DNA from: Agrobacterium tumefaciens
GTDB lineage: Bacteria > Pseudomonadota > Alphaproteobacteria > Rhizobiales > Rhizobiaceae
Assembly (NCBI GenBank): GCA_017744915.1
Contig: JAGIAH010000011.1
Coordinates: 1-64,000, forward strand
Length of the DNA: 64,000 bases
Reading direction: 5' to 3'
In this document: piece after piece, positions 52,379-61,922 of the stretch
Position numbering within the stretch: the first letter of the stretch is position 1
Layout: every line of letters starts with the position of its first letter
Program-made: the position numbers and the translations under genes
Notes under the pieces: model-generated
The model's database searches: none
Told to the model about the DNA's origin: nothing
Seen by the model: only the letters and a program-made list of their open reading frames with translations

Positions 52379-53482
52379 TCAGGTGTTAAAGCGGAAGTGG
52401 ATGACGTCGCCGTCCTGAACCACATATTCCTTGCCTTCATCACGGGCCTTGCCGGCTTCCTTGGCGCCCACTTCGCCCTTGAAGGCAACGTAGTCGTTAT
52501 AGGCGATGGTGTTGGCGCGGATGAAGCCGCGTTCGAAATCCGAATGGATGACGCCGGCGGCCTGCGGGGCCTTGGTGCCGCGCTCGATGGTCCAGGCGCG
52601 GCATTCCTTCGGGCCGACGGTGAAATAGGTGATGAGATCGAGCAGCTTATAGCCGGCGCGGATCAGGCGGTCGAGGCCTGCTTCTTCGAGGCCGAGGGCG
52701 GAAAGGAATTCCTTCGCCTCTTCATCGGGAAGCTGTGCCACTTCGGATTCGATCGCCGCTGAGATGACGACGGATTCTGCGCCCTGGGCCTTGGCCATTT
52801 CGGCAACCGCTTTGGTGTGCTCGTTGCCGTCGACGGCGTCGCCTTCGGCGACATTGCAGACGTAGAGAACCGGATGCGCGGTCAGGAGGTTGAGACCCTG
52901 AAGGACGCGCAGCTCCTCGGCATCGAGCGTGGAGAGCAGGGTGCGAACCGGCTTGCCTTCATTAAGAAGCTTCAGCGAGGCTTCCATCAACGGCAGCTGC
53001 GCCAGCGATTCCTTGTCCTTGCCGGTGGCGCGCTTGCGGGTCTGTTCCGTGCGGCGCTCAAGGCTTTCGAGGTCGGAGAGCATCAGCTCGGTCTCGATGG
53101 TTTCGGCGTCGGCCACCGGGTTGATGCGGCCTTCGACGTGGGTGATGTCGTCATCCTCGAAGCAGCGCAGAACGTGCACCACGGCGTCGACTTCGCGGAT
53201 ATTGGCGAGGAACTGGTTGCCGAGGCCTTCGCCCTTCGATGCGCCGCGCACCAGGCCGGCGATGTCGACGAAGGAGATGCGGGTGGGGATGATTTCCTTC
53301 GAGCCGGCAATGTCGGCGAGGGTTTTCATGCGTGCATCCGGAACCGCCACTTCACCGGTATTCGGCTCGATGGTGCAGAAGGGATAGTTGGCGGCCTGTG
53401 CGGCGGCCGTTTTCGTCAGCGCGTTAAAGAGGGTGGACTTGCCGACATTTGGCAATCCAACGATACCGCATTTGAAGCCCAT
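52379..53482 (-). CDS. ychF: Redox-regulated ribosome-binding ATPase YchF
   Basis: A 367-residue YchF/Ola1-type P-loop protein. Walker A is GLPNVGKSTLF (about residues 8-18), and the G4 element is CNVAEGD in place of NKxD, which shifts specificity to ATP. A C-terminal TGS domain ends RFN. It binds ribosomes and is linked to stress control. The ATG at 53482 gives the family opening MGFKCGIVG; the frame extends 23 codons upstream without similarity. In many alphaproteobacteria it follows pth; here a GNAT and clpS lie between. Confidence 0.95.
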   Translation of the reverse strand: MGFKCGIVGLPNVGKSTLFNALTKTAAAQAANYPFCTIEPNTGEVAVPDARMKTLADIAGSKEIIPTRISFVDIAGLVRGASKGEGLGNQFLANIREVDAVVHVLRCFEDDDITHVEGRINPVADAETIETELMLSDLESLERRTEQTRKRATGKDKESLAQLPLMEASLKLLNEGKPVRTLLSTLDAEELRVLQGLNLLTAHPVLYVCNVAEGDAVDGNEHTKAVAEMAKAQGAESVVISAAIESEVAQLPDEEAKEFLSALGLEEAGLDRLIRAGYKLLDLITYFTVGPKECRAWTIERGTKAPQAAGVIHSDFERGFIRANTIAYNDYVAFKGEVGAKEAGKARDEGKEYVVQDGDVIHFRFNT

Positions 53483-53708
53483 GGCTTGAAACCTGTCCGT
53501 TTGAAAGAATTCGTTGAGGAGCCTTTTGCGGAAAGGGCAGGGCAAGGTCAAGCCCGCGAGCCGATTTGGGCAGGCAAAGCCCGGCGAAAGCTGCGGAATT
53601 TAGGGCAGGGTTGCCGATAGCGCGGTTGCGGTGCAATATATGCGGGTCAAACGAGTGATCTTTCGTCATCCAGGGGCATTTCCCCATGAACGAGCATGAT
53701 GAGCGGCG

Positions 53709-54023
53709 ATGATGAGTGACGGTCCTGTCGATCTCAAGCCGAAACCGAAAGTCAAACCGAAGCTGGAGCGCCCGAAGCTCTACAAGGTCATTCTGCTGAA
53801 TGACGACTATACGCCGCGTGAGTTCGTGACCGTGGTGCTGAAAGCCGTCTTCCGCATGAGCGAGGAAACCGGCCACCGGGTAATGATGACGGCGCATCGC
53901 TTCGGCAGCGCCGTGGTCGTCGTCTGCGCGCGTGATATCGCCGAGACCAAGGCCAAGGAGGCGACCGATCTCGGCAAGGAGGCGGGGTTTCCGCTGATGT
54001 TCACGACCGAGCCGGAGGAGTGA
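53709..54023 (+). CDS. clpS: ATP-dependent Clp protease adaptor ClpS
   Basis: A 104-residue ClpS N-end rule adaptor delivering substrates to ClpA. The core KVILLNDDYTPREFVTVVLKAVF (about 26-48) and RMSEETGHRVMMTAHRFGSAVV give the hydrophobic pocket; AETKAKEATDLGKEAGFPL closes the fold. The disordered Lys/Pro N-terminus (KPKPKVKPKLERPK) is normal. ATG 53709. It is divergent from ychF across 226 bases. Confidence 0.95.
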   Translation: MMSDGPVDLKPKPKVKPKLERPKLYKVILLNDDYTPREFVTVVLKAVFRMSEETGHRVMMTAHRFGSAVVVVCARDIAETKAKEATDLGKEAGFPLMFTTEPEE

Positions 54024-54133
54024 GGGCTTTTATGGGGGGCAGGGGTTTCCGAGCCCGATACGTTGTCCGTTCACAATACGGAGTTCGATCCTCATTGCTG
54101 TGACAAGTACAGGAATGAGGGGCGCGTTGCGCC

Positions 54134-54586
54134 CTAGTCCTGCCGGATCTGAAAGCCGGTCTTGTTCTGCACGAAGCCGCAGCTTTCGTAGAAGGCGTGG
54201 ACTTCCGGGCGTTCACGGCCGGTAAGCAGCATCACCTTGTAACAGTCCGCGGCAAAGGCGGTCTTGATGGCGTGGCGCACGACCGCGCGACCATATCCTC
54301 GACCGCGACGGGCCTCCAGTGTCACCACGTTTTCAACGAGTGCATAGGGGCGGGCGGTGCGGGTCAGGTTCGGAACAATGAGAAGCGTGGCGGTTGCGAC
54401 GGCTTCCCCGTTGTCCGTTGCGAGAAGCACGGTCAGGCCGGGCTGGGCGAGCATGGCGGCGAAAGCCGTGCTTGCCTCTTGCATCGTCAAATGCGGGTCC
54501 GACGGATTGAGTGCCCGGTAAAGTGCGAGCAGACCGGGCAGGTCGCCGGGGCCGGCCTCGCGCAGGGCAATGGTATCGGAAGACAT
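54134..54586 (-). CDS. GNAT-family N-acetyltransferase
   Basis: A 150-residue acetyltransferase. VVTLEARRGRGYGRAVVRHAI (about residues 88-108) is the acetyl-CoA motif (R-x2-GxG) and HAFYESCGFVQNKTGFQI closes it. It resembles aminoglycoside-type or YpeA-like GNATs; the substrate is unknown. It lies seven bases downstream of the pth stop in the same orientation and may be cotranscribed. Confidence 0.8.
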   Translation of the reverse strand: MSSDTIALREAGPGDLPGLLALYRALNPSDPHLTMQEASTAFAAMLAQPGLTVLLATDNGEAVATATLLIVPNLTRTARPYALVENVVTLEARRGRGYGRAVVRHAIKTAFAADCYKVMLLTGRERPEVHAFYESCGFVQNKTGFQIRQD

Positions 54587-54593
54587 ATGTGGT

Positions 54594-55310
54594 CTAGTCC
54601 TTCTTGCTGAACATCCGCTTCAGCATCTCGGCCATGGGCCCGGTTTCCGGCAGTTTTTTCGGCTGGGCGCTGTTGCGCGCCTGATGGATGTGAGACTGCG
54701 CTGCCGGCTTGGCGGCCTTTACCGGTTTTTCCGTCTCCGGCTTGCTGCCTGTCGCGAGCGCCAGCTTGTTCATCAGCTGCGAATCCTCGGCCTTCACCAG
54801 CATGGCGGCATTGTCGGCAATGGCATCCAGCAGCGGATCGAGCCAGACGTGGTCGGCCTTGGCGAAATCGCCGAGCACATGGCCGTGCACCCGCTCCTTG
54901 TCGCCGGGATGGCCGATGCCGAGGCGCAGGCGGCGGTATTCCTTGCCGCAATGGGCGTCCAGCGATTTCAGGCCGTTATGGCCGCCATGACCGCCGCCCG
55001 TCTTGATGCGCGCGCGGCCGGCCGGCAAATCCAGTTCATCATGAATGGCGATGATATCCGCCGGCGCAAGCTTGAAGAAGCGCATCGCCTCACCGACGGA
55101 TTCTCCGGACAGGTTCATATAGGTGAGCGGCTTCATCAGCAGAACCTTTTCACCGCCGATCTCGCCTTCGGAAATCTCCGCCTTGAACTTCTTCGACCAG
55201 GGCGCAAAGGAGGGAAGGCGCTGCAGCGCATCGACAGCCATGAAGCCGATATTGTGGCGGTTTCCCGCATATTGCGCGCCGGGATTACCAAGTCCTGCGA
55301 TGATCTTCAT
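54594..55310 (-). CDS. pth: Peptidyl-tRNA hydrolase
   Basis: A 238-residue peptidyl-tRNA hydrolase that recycles tRNA from aborted peptides. Asn9 and His19 ([18 protein letters not shown]) and Asp of [27 protein letters not shown] are the catalytic group. Beyond about residue 185 it has a Lys/Pro/Ala-rich tail ([16 protein letters not shown]) typical of rhizobial forms and absent from E. coli Pth. The ATG at 55310 is set by homology. It belongs with rplY, but two signalling genes intervene here. Confidence 0.95.
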   Translation of the reverse strand: MKIIAGLGNPGAQYAGNRHNIGFMAVDALQRLPSFAPWSKKFKAEISEGEIGGEKVLLMKPLTYMNLSGESVGEAMRFFKLAPADIIAIHDELDLPAGRARIKTGGGHGGHNGLKSLDAHCGKEYRRLRLGIGHPGDKERVHGHVLGDFAKADHVWLDPLLDAIADNAAMLVKAEDSQLMNKLALATGSKPETEKPVKAAKPAAQSHIHQARNSAQPKKLPETGPMAEMLKRMFSKKD

Positions 55311-55408
55311 GGGGCATGTCCGCATTTTGCCGGTTGATGCTGTTGTCACCACCCCGAAAAGCGCCTGCTGTCAATCTTTTTATGGATCTGCGGGATGTGG
55401 GCAGCCTC

Positions 55409-56122
55409 TCAGGGGCTAACGAGATTGTAGTGGTCGAATATCTTCTGTTGCGTTCCGTCAGCGATCAGCCTGTCCAGCCGGGCCTGCAATTTCGCGATGA
55501 CTTCGTCGGGAACGCTTTTGTTGCAGGCAAGGCCAAGCTGTTGCCGGGTGAGCGTTATAACCTCCCTGAAGGTATTCTCCGGCAGGCCCTTGAAGGTGCT
55601 TTCGGACATGGGCATGAGGTCTATGCGGCCAAGTTGCAGCTTGTTGAGCGTGATCTCGAAGTCGGCGCCCACATCCACCTGCGGGAAACCGAGTTTTTGG
55701 AGCAGCGTTTCGGTATAGTCGCCCCGCTGGGTTCCCACCCGGTACTTTCTGGCCTCCTCAAGGCTGGAAGCCTCGATATTCGCCTCGCGGCGTGCCACGA
55801 GAATATTGCGGTCGATGTGGATCGGCGCGACCCATTTGAAGAGCTTTTCCCGCTCGGGCGTTCTCGCCGTGGCGAAGACGCAGTGCATGGCCTGTGTCGT
55901 GGCCAATGCGATGGCCCGCGCCCAGGGCATGACGGCAACTTCATAACTGGTGCCGGTGTCCTCGAGCACGATCTTGAGCTGGTCGAAATAGACACCGCGC
56001 ACGCTGCCGTCGCTGGCCTGCAGATTGTAAGGCGGATAGACCTCGGTCGTCAGGAAAAGCTTGGCCGCGCCGGCCGGCGTGGCGAGGGTAAGAAAGATCA
56101 GGCAGAGGCGGATCAATCCCAT
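55409..56122 (-). CDS. Periplasmic solute-binding domain protein (SBP_bac_3 type)
   Basis: A 237-residue secreted protein: signal peptide of about 19 residues (to AGAA), then an amino-acid-binding fold of the SBP_bac_3 family (LTTEVYPPYNLQ opening, GVYFDQLKIVLEDTG, then YRVGTQRGDYTETLLQKLG). It is shorter than transport-type binding proteins. It lies 15 bases behind the GGDEF-EAL gene in the same orientation and lacks permease partners, so it may sense a ligand for that enzyme. Confidence 0.8.
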   Translation of the reverse strand: MGLIRLCLIFLTLATPAGAAKLFLTTEVYPPYNLQASDGSVRGVYFDQLKIVLEDTGTSYEVAVMPWARAIALATTQAMHCVFATARTPEREKLFKWVAPIHIDRNILVARREANIEASSLEEARKYRVGTQRGDYTETLLQKLGFPQVDVGADFEITLNKLQLGRIDLMPMSESTFKGLPENTFREVITLTRQQLGLACNKSVPDEVIAKLQARLDRLIADGTQQKIFDHYNLVSP

Positions 56123-56137
56123 GATGTCATCACCGGT

Positions 56138-58612
56138 TCATGCTTGTCGTGCCATGGCACGGTTCTGTTCGGGTGCGGCATCGAATGCGGCGATCAGCCT
56201 TTGGATCGGTTGCGGGCGTGCGAAGAAATAACCCTGTCCGAAATCCGCGCCTATTTCGCTCAGAAGCTCCTTCTGCTCTTCCGTCTCGACGCCTTCGGCG
56301 ATGACGACGCAGTTCATCTTGTGCGAGATGGCCGCGATGCCTTCGACCAGCATGCGGTTGCGCTGCCTGATTTCCATCCTGTCGTCGCAGATCGAGCGGG
56401 TGAAGGACTGATCGATCTTGACGATATCGACCGGAAAGCGGCTGAGATAGCTGAGCGAGGAATAACCCGTGCCGAAATCATCGAGCGCGATGCGGCAACC
56501 GAGCTGGTGAATGGCGTTGAGGATCGCCCGGATTTGCGGATCGTCCTTCATGATGACGGCTTCGGTGATCTCGATGACCAGCCGTCCGGGGATAATGCCG
56601 TGGCGGTGCAGCACGCCGGCGATACGCGTCGGCAATCCCGGTTCGAATTGCAGTGGCGAAAAATTCACCGCCACATAGGTTTGTTCCATGCCCGGCAGGC
56701 GCGACAGCTTCGCGAGATTGGCGATCGACTGATCGAGAATGAGGTTGCCGATGCGTTGAATGGTACCGTTTTCTTCGGCAAGGCTGACAATCGCGGCCGG
56801 GGAGAGCAATCCCTTGTCCGGATGGTTGAGACGCAGCAGCGCCTCGAAACCTGCCGTCTGGCCGGTTGAGAGGTCTTGAATGGGCTGGAAATAGGCTTCG
56901 AACCAGTCCTCGGAAAGCGCCTGCGCGATATCCCGCTCAAGCTCCGCATGTTCGCGTGCCCGGTCCATGATCGAGCTGTCGAAGACCTGCGAACCGTTCT
57001 TGCCCGTTCTTTTGCGGGTATACATGGCCATGTCGGCATTCTGCAAAAGCTCGGAGGCGCTGGAAGCATGCAAAGGATAGACCGCCATGCCGATGCTGGC
57101 GCTGAGACGGATGCTGTTGTTCTCGATCTCGAAAGGCGTGTCCAGCATGGCGCAGATGCGCTCGCAGAATTGCAGGGCACGCTCCTCCACCTTGTCGCCG
57201 GCCAGCAGAATGGCAAATTCGTCGCCGCCGAGCCGCGACGCGCTGTCGAGCGGCGTCAGCAGCGGTTCGAGTTTCAGCGTGAACTGCTTGAGAACAGCGT
57301 CGCCCGCCGCATGGCCGAGATTGTCGTTGATGGCCTTGAAACGGTCGAGGTCGATGAACAGGCAGGCCAGTTCGCTGCCATTGCGGTCCGCATCGCGGAT
57401 CTGCAGGTCGAGGATCGCCTCGAAACCCTGACGGTTGAAGAGGCCGGTCAGATGGTCGGAAATGGCCTGCTGGCGGTTGCGCTTTTCCGATTGGCGCAGT
57501 TCGGTCACATCCGTCATGACGCAAAGGCATGTGCTTTGCTGGGCGGCATCGCCGGAATCGAGAGGTTTTTCGAGGATGAGCGCGTCCATGACGCTGCCTT
57601 CCCTGCAATGGAAGCGTACGGTGATGCCGTTATGCGAAACCTCGGGTGAGGCAGGTGTTGCCTTGCGCTGCTGGAACAGCGGGCGGTCATCGGGATGGAT
57701 GAGATCGGCGAAGTTCAGGCCAAGTATCCTGGTGCGGTCGTAACCGGTCGCCTGTACCCAATAATCGCTGACGGCGGCAATCCGGTCGTGCCTGTCGAGC
57801 GAGAACAGCATGGCGGGTGTGCGGTTGTAGATTTCCGTCTTGCGCTCATGGGCATTCTTGATCTCCAGCTCTTCCTTTTCGAGCTGGGTCTGCATTTCGT
57901 TGAAGCTTTTCGCCAGCCGGCCGATTTCGTCCTTCGAGCGCCAGTCGACATGGTGACGGGAGCCGAGGCGGCGTGTTGCCTCTATTGCCGCGGCCAGCCG
58001 CATCAGCGGGCGGATGACCATGAAGCGATTGCCGGCGATGGCGGCAAGAACGATGGTGAGCACCGCGAGAATGAAAATGGTGATGAAGGCCAGTTCTGTG
58101 CGGCTGAGAGAGGTCAGAAGGCTGACATTGTCATAATAGACCGTCAGCTGCCCGACGGTGACGGAGCCCTTCGTGGTCTTGTAGGTCACCTCGCGCGTCG
58201 TCGAGGCTGCATCCTGGATGATGTCACTGCCGGCGGTCTGGACGATGTCGAGCTGGCCTGACGTATCCTTGACCTCGACCATGCGGATCACGGGGTCGGA
58301 GATGAGGGTTCCGGTAATCTGGTTGATGGTGTCGTCATCGAGATCCCACAGGGGCCGGGCAAGCGCCTGCGCATTGGTCGACAGCAGAATCTCAAGATGG
58401 TTGCGCTGGCTGCGAATGGCTTCGTGATAGGAAAGCGTCAACAATAGCGTAAAGAGCGGGGCGACCACTGTAAGAAGTGCGCCGGAAACAATCGCGATAA
58501 AGCGACTTTCGACGGAATGAGCCATTCGATTGCAGCTACCCTTTGCCCCTGAATTGCTGCGCTCCGTTTCTTCCGCCCGGAGTGGATTTGCGGAATTTTC
58601 GGCAAAAGCCAT
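56138..58612 (-). CDS. Membrane-bound PAS-GGDEF-EAL c-di-GMP enzyme
   Basis: An 824-residue inner membrane protein. Domains: membrane helix (about 38-58), periplasmic sensor (60-168), second helix (about 170-192), HAMP-like linker with a coiled coil (to 245), PAS (about 255-370), GGDEF (RLGGDEF near 464) and EAL (GFEALLRLNHP near 589, DDFGTGYSS, EGVET). Both active motifs look intact, so it may make and break c-di-GMP. The ATG at 58612 follows GGGAGA; an ATG at 58525 would drop 29 residues. It precedes the periplasmic binding protein gene and could be controlled by it. Confidence 0.88.
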   Translation of the reverse strand: MAFAENSANPLRAEETERSNSGAKGSCNRMAHSVESRFIAIVSGALLTVVAPLFTLLLTLSYHEAIRSQRNHLEILLSTNAQALARPLWDLDDDTINQITGTLISDPVIRMVEVKDTSGQLDIVQTAGSDIIQDAASTTREVTYKTTKGSVTVGQLTVYYDNVSLLTSLSRTELAFITIFILAVLTIVLAAIAGNRFMVIRPLMRLAAAIEATRRLGSRHHVDWRSKDEIGRLAKSFNEMQTQLEKEELEIKNAHERKTEIYNRTPAMLFSLDRHDRIAAVSDYWVQATGYDRTRILGLNFADLIHPDDRPLFQQRKATPASPEVSHNGITVRFHCREGSVMDALILEKPLDSGDAAQQSTCLCVMTDVTELRQSEKRNRQQAISDHLTGLFNRQGFEAILDLQIRDADRNGSELACLFIDLDRFKAINDNLGHAAGDAVLKQFTLKLEPLLTPLDSASRLGGDEFAILLAGDKVEERALQFCERICAMLDTPFEIENNSIRLSASIGMAVYPLHASSASELLQNADMAMYTRKRTGKNGSQVFDSSIMDRAREHAELERDIAQALSEDWFEAYFQPIQDLSTGQTAGFEALLRLNHPDKGLLSPAAIVSLAEENGTIQRIGNLILDQSIANLAKLSRLPGMEQTYVAVNFSPLQFEPGLPTRIAGVLHRHGIIPGRLVIEITEAVIMKDDPQIRAILNAIHQLGCRIALDDFGTGYSSLSYLSRFPVDIVKIDQSFTRSICDDRMEIRQRNRMLVEGIAAISHKMNCVVIAEGVETEEQKELLSEIGADFGQGYFFARPQPIQRLIAAFDAAPEQNRAMARQA

Positions 58613-58750
58613 GTTCTCCCGCGCTATTTCTCAATCCGGCCGGTGTTTCCACGACAGCGCAAGGGTATCGTTTCATGGAAGTGTTAATCGAGGCTGAAAC
58701 AGGTTCCGCATCGTAAGCGGCGGGTGGGCTTTCTGGTTTTAAAGTTCATA

Positions 58751-58788
58751 AAAACTAAAAGGCCCGTTCCGAAACCGGAACGGGCCTC
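58751..58788 (-). terminator. Intrinsic terminator of rplY
   Basis: On the minus strand AGGCCCGTTCCG, loop GTTT, CGGAACGGGCCT, then TTTAGTTTTT. Perfect 12-pair stem and T-run. Confidence 0.95.
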
Positions 58789-58822
58789 ATTCTTCAAAGC
58801 TTTTCAGCCTTGCGGCTGCCGA

Positions 58823-59431
58823 TTATTCCCCGGAAGCTTCTTCAGTCGTTTCTTCTGCAACGCCACCAGCCGGAGCAACGATCGTTGCGATCGTGAAGTC
58901 ACGGTCGGCGATAACCGGCGTGATGTTCTTCGGCAGCTTCACATTCGAAATGTGCACGTTGTCGCCGATCTTCAGACCAGCGAGATCAACCGTGATGAAT
59001 TCCGGAATGTCGTTGGCCGGGCAGTGGAACTCGACCGTGTGACGAACGATGTTCAGAACGCCGCCGATCTTGATGTCCGACTTTTCTTCGTTGACGAAGT
59101 GAACCGGAACTTCAACGTTGACGAGCGTGTTGCCCGAAACGCGCAGGAAGTCGACGTGCATGGTGAAGTCGCGGACCGGATCAAGCTGGTAGTCCTTCGG
59201 CAGAACCTTGATCTTCTGGCCGTCGACGTCGATGATCGCAACCGTCGTCATGAAGCCGCCGCCGTGGATACGCTTGGTGACTTCGTTGGTCGACAGGGCG
59301 ATGGAAATGGGGGCCTGCTTGTCACCATAGATGACAGCGGGAATCAAACCGTTGCGGCGAAGTTCACGAGAGGACCCCTTACCAACTCGTTCGCGCGCCT
59401 CGGCCTTGAGCTCATACGATTCTTTGCTCAT
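58823..59431 (-). CDS. rplY: 50S ribosomal protein L25/Ctc
   Basis: A 202-residue bL25 of the long Ctc/TL5 type: N-terminal 5S-rRNA-binding L25 domain ([31 protein letters not shown]) and the C-terminal TL5 beta domain (about 95-185), ending in a Glu-rich tail. It binds 5S rRNA in the central protuberance. AAAGGA precedes the ATG at 59431. A good promoter lies 115 bases upstream and a terminator follows, so it is a single transcription unit here. Confidence 0.97.
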   Translation of the reverse strand: MSKESYELKAEARERVGKGSSRELRRNGLIPAVIYGDKQAPISIALSTNEVTKRIHGGGFMTTVAIIDVDGQKIKVLPKDYQLDPVRDFTMHVDFLRVSGNTLVNVEVPVHFVNEEKSDIKIGGVLNIVRHTVEFHCPANDIPEFITVDLAGLKIGDNVHISNVKLPKNITPVIADRDFTIATIVAPAGGVAEETTEEASGE

Positions 59432-59733
59432 GGCAATTCCTTTCGAGGTTATATGGAGAGTTCATGCCCGCGGGCTCTGAACTGGGGAAGCCTTTAAGCC
59501 ATCCCACCCGCGTTGCCTCCAAGGGTGTCTACACGGGTGCGGGCGCTATAATACAAACGGGACATAAAGACAAGGCCCGGATCTTTTTGCGGCATACCAC
59601 GCAAAGATTTAATTAGTATTTTCTAATTCGCGCAAATGGTGAAAAATTTAATTTATGCTTATCCATGCATATAAACCGGGTGAAAACTTGGCGAATGATA
59701 GGTCTTCGCAAAATTCCAATTGCGTAGATAACA
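59432..59733. promoter_or_regulatory. Divergent promoter region, rplY / MHYT gene
   Basis: This 302-base gap between rplY and the MHYT-GGDEF-EAL gene contains no gene. The rplY promoter is listed separately. The right half (59581-59733) is AT-rich and probably carries the promoter of the MHYT gene, but no clear match is seen. Confidence 0.45.
59546..59574 (-). promoter_or_regulatory. Sigma-70 promoter of rplY
   Basis: On the minus strand CTTGTC (59574-59569), 17 bases, TTATAG (59551-59546), an excellent match to the rhizobial consensus CTTGAC-N17-CTATAT. It gives a leader of about 108 bases. Confidence 0.7.
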
Positions 59734-61818
59734 ATGCTCAAAGTTCTCCAGTGCCTCACCATCGATCACGATTATCGCTACACCGCCGCAGCGGTCTTCG
59801 TCTGCATGCTGGGAAGCTTCGTTTCGATGCGGCTTTTTTCGAAAGCGCGGCTGGCGACGGGGGTGCAGAAGGTCAACTGGCTGTTTCTGGCGGGTGTCAA
59901 TGGCGGCGCGGCGATATGGACCACCCATTTCGTGGCGATGCTGGGTTACAATGCCGCGGGTGACGTGGGTTACGATCCCTATCTGACCGGGCTGTCGCTT
60001 CTCATCGCCATTACCACGACGACTGCCGGTTTTGGCATTTCGGCCTATGGCGGGCGCAGCGTGCTGGTGGAAGCCGGCGGGATGATCCTCGGCCTCGGCA
60101 TTGCGGCCATGCATTATACCGGCATGGCGGCCTACAATGTCCAGGGCATGATCTTCTGGGATCAGGCCTATGTCATCGCTTCACTGGTGTTCGGGGCGGT
60201 ACTGGGCGCAATCGCAGTCAATCGCATTGCCCGGCCCCTCAACCGTTTCTGCCAATATAGCGCCGTGGCGTTTCTCATCCTGGCCATTGCCTCGATGCAT
60301 TACACCGGCATGTCCTCCATGTCCTTCGCCTTCGATCCGCGCATCGTCATTCCGGAAAATCTGCTGCCGCCGGCCATCATGGGCGGAGGCGCTATCGCCG
60401 TGACGCTGCTGCTTCTGGCGCTTGGGCTTTCCACCTATGTCATCGACGCCCAGTCCACCCAGCAGGCGGTTGCCCGCTATCGCCATCTTTCGTTGCACGA
60501 TCCGCTGACGGGCATTCCCAACCGCGCGGCCTTCATCGAACATCTCAACCGCCGCACGCGCCATATCTCCACCGGCGCGCATACCGCGCTTCTGTCGATC
60601 GATCTCGACCGTTTCAAGGAAATCAATGACGTGCATGGTCATGCGGCCGGTGACGCCGTACTGCGCGCCATTGCCGACCGGGCGAGTTCCGTGCTGAAGG
60701 CCGGGGAATTCCTGGCGCGCATGGGCGGCGATGAATTCGTCGCGATGACCCATTCCTATTACACCCGGGCCGACGGTGCGGAATTCGCGCAGCGGCTGAT
60801 CGAGCAGATCAGCAGGCCGGTCGAATGGAACGGCCAGACATTTTCGGTTGGCGCAAGCGTCGGCATATCGGTCCGCAACACCGGCTCCATCGATGCCGAT
60901 ACGCTGATGGCGCAGGCCGATGTTGCCATGTACCGGGCAAAAAGCGGCACTTCGGACACGATCTGCTTTTATGACAAATCCATGGACGAGGCCGCACGCG
61001 AGCGCAATGCGCTTGCCATCGCCATGCGCAGCGGCCTCGCCAATAACGAGTTCGAGCTTTATTACCAGCAGCAGAACGACACCAAGAGCGGCAGCATTGT
61101 CGGTTTCGAGGCGCTTTTGCGCTGGAAACATCCCGAACGCGGCATGGTCTCTCCCGTCGAATTCATTCCGATCGCCGAACAGACCGGCTTCATCGTCGAA
61201 CTGGGCGAATGGGTTCTGAGAGATGCATGCGCGCAGGCCGCGCGGTGGAAAAAGTCACTCGCAATTGCCGTCAACGTCGCGCCGCAGCAGCTTGCGGATA
61301 ATGATTTCCCCGACAAGGTCGAGAGAATTCTTGCCGAAACGGGACTTGCGCCGGAAAGGCTCGAGCTGGAAATCACCGAAGGCAGCATCATCGCCGACCA
61401 TCGCCACGCGCTCGTCACCATCCGCAAACTCAAGGCGCTCGGCGTCAAGATCGCCATGGACGACTATGGCACGGGCTATTCCTCGCTCTCGACCCTGCAG
61501 AGCTTCCCTTTCGACAAGATCAAGATCGACCGTGCCTTCATCGATGGCCTGTCGACCAATGTGCAATCGGAAGCGATCGTTCGCTCGACGCTTATCCTCG
61601 CGCACAGCCTCAATATTCCGGTGCTTGCGGAGGGTGTGGAGACGAAGGCCCATATCGAATTCCTGCGGCGGGAAGGTTGCCTGCAGGTGCAGGGCTTCTT
61701 TTTCGGCAAGCCCGGTCCGTTGACCTCCATCGCCAATCTCGTGGACGATACGTTTCTCTCGGCGGAGGATGAAACGGAAGAGAGCTCCGGCCGGCGTTAT
61801 ATCAAGGCGGTTCGCTAG
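59734..61818 (+). CDS. MHYT-GGDEF-EAL c-di-GMP signalling protein
   Basis: A 694-residue membrane protein: an N-terminal MHYT sensor of about seven helices with the repeated motif (TTHFVAMLG; AAMHYTGMAA; ASMHYTGMSS) up to residue 235, GGDEF (RMGGDEFVAM near 331) and EAL (GFEALLRWKHP near 459; DDYGTGYSS; EGVET). MHYT is thought to bind copper and sense gases such as O2, CO or NO. Both catalytic domains look complete. The ATG at 59734 gives the first helix. Confidence 0.92.
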   Translation: MLKVLQCLTIDHDYRYTAAAVFVCMLGSFVSMRLFSKARLATGVQKVNWLFLAGVNGGAAIWTTHFVAMLGYNAAGDVGYDPYLTGLSLLIAITTTTAGFGISAYGGRSVLVEAGGMILGLGIAAMHYTGMAAYNVQGMIFWDQAYVIASLVFGAVLGAIAVNRIARPLNRFCQYSAVAFLILAIASMHYTGMSSMSFAFDPRIVIPENLLPPAIMGGGAIAVTLLLLALGLSTYVIDAQSTQQAVARYRHLSLHDPLTGIPNRAAFIEHLNRRTRHISTGAHTALLSIDLDRFKEINDVHGHAAGDAVLRAIADRASSVLKAGEFLARMGGDEFVAMTHSYYTRADGAEFAQRLIEQISRPVEWNGQTFSVGASVGISVRNTGSIDADTLMAQADVAMYRAKSGTSDTICFYDKSMDEAARERNALAIAMRSGLANNEFELYYQQQNDTKSGSIVGFEALLRWKHPERGMVSPVEFIPIAEQTGFIVELGEWVLRDACAQAARWKKSLAIAVNVAPQQLADNDFPDKVERILAETGLAPERLELEITEGSIIADHRHALVTIRKLKALGVKIAMDDYGTGYSSLSTLQSFPFDKIKIDRAFIDGLSTNVQSEAIVRSTLILAHSLNIPVLAEGVETKAHIEFLRREGCLQVQGFFFGKPGPLTSIANLVDDTFLSAEDETEESSGRRYIKAVR

Positions 61819-61922
61819 TCCGGTGCAGTCGGCGGTTGCTCAGGGCAGGGCGGTCGCGAAATTTTTTGTTGAAACATGAACGCTTCCAGCGCACCATCGC
61901 ACAAAAGCTTTGGGAGGAGCGT

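Noticed and set aside
54024-54133. GTTCGATCC text resembling a tRNA T-arm
   Set aside because: No acceptor, D or anticodon arm around it; the gap is too short and only a small GC hairpin is present.
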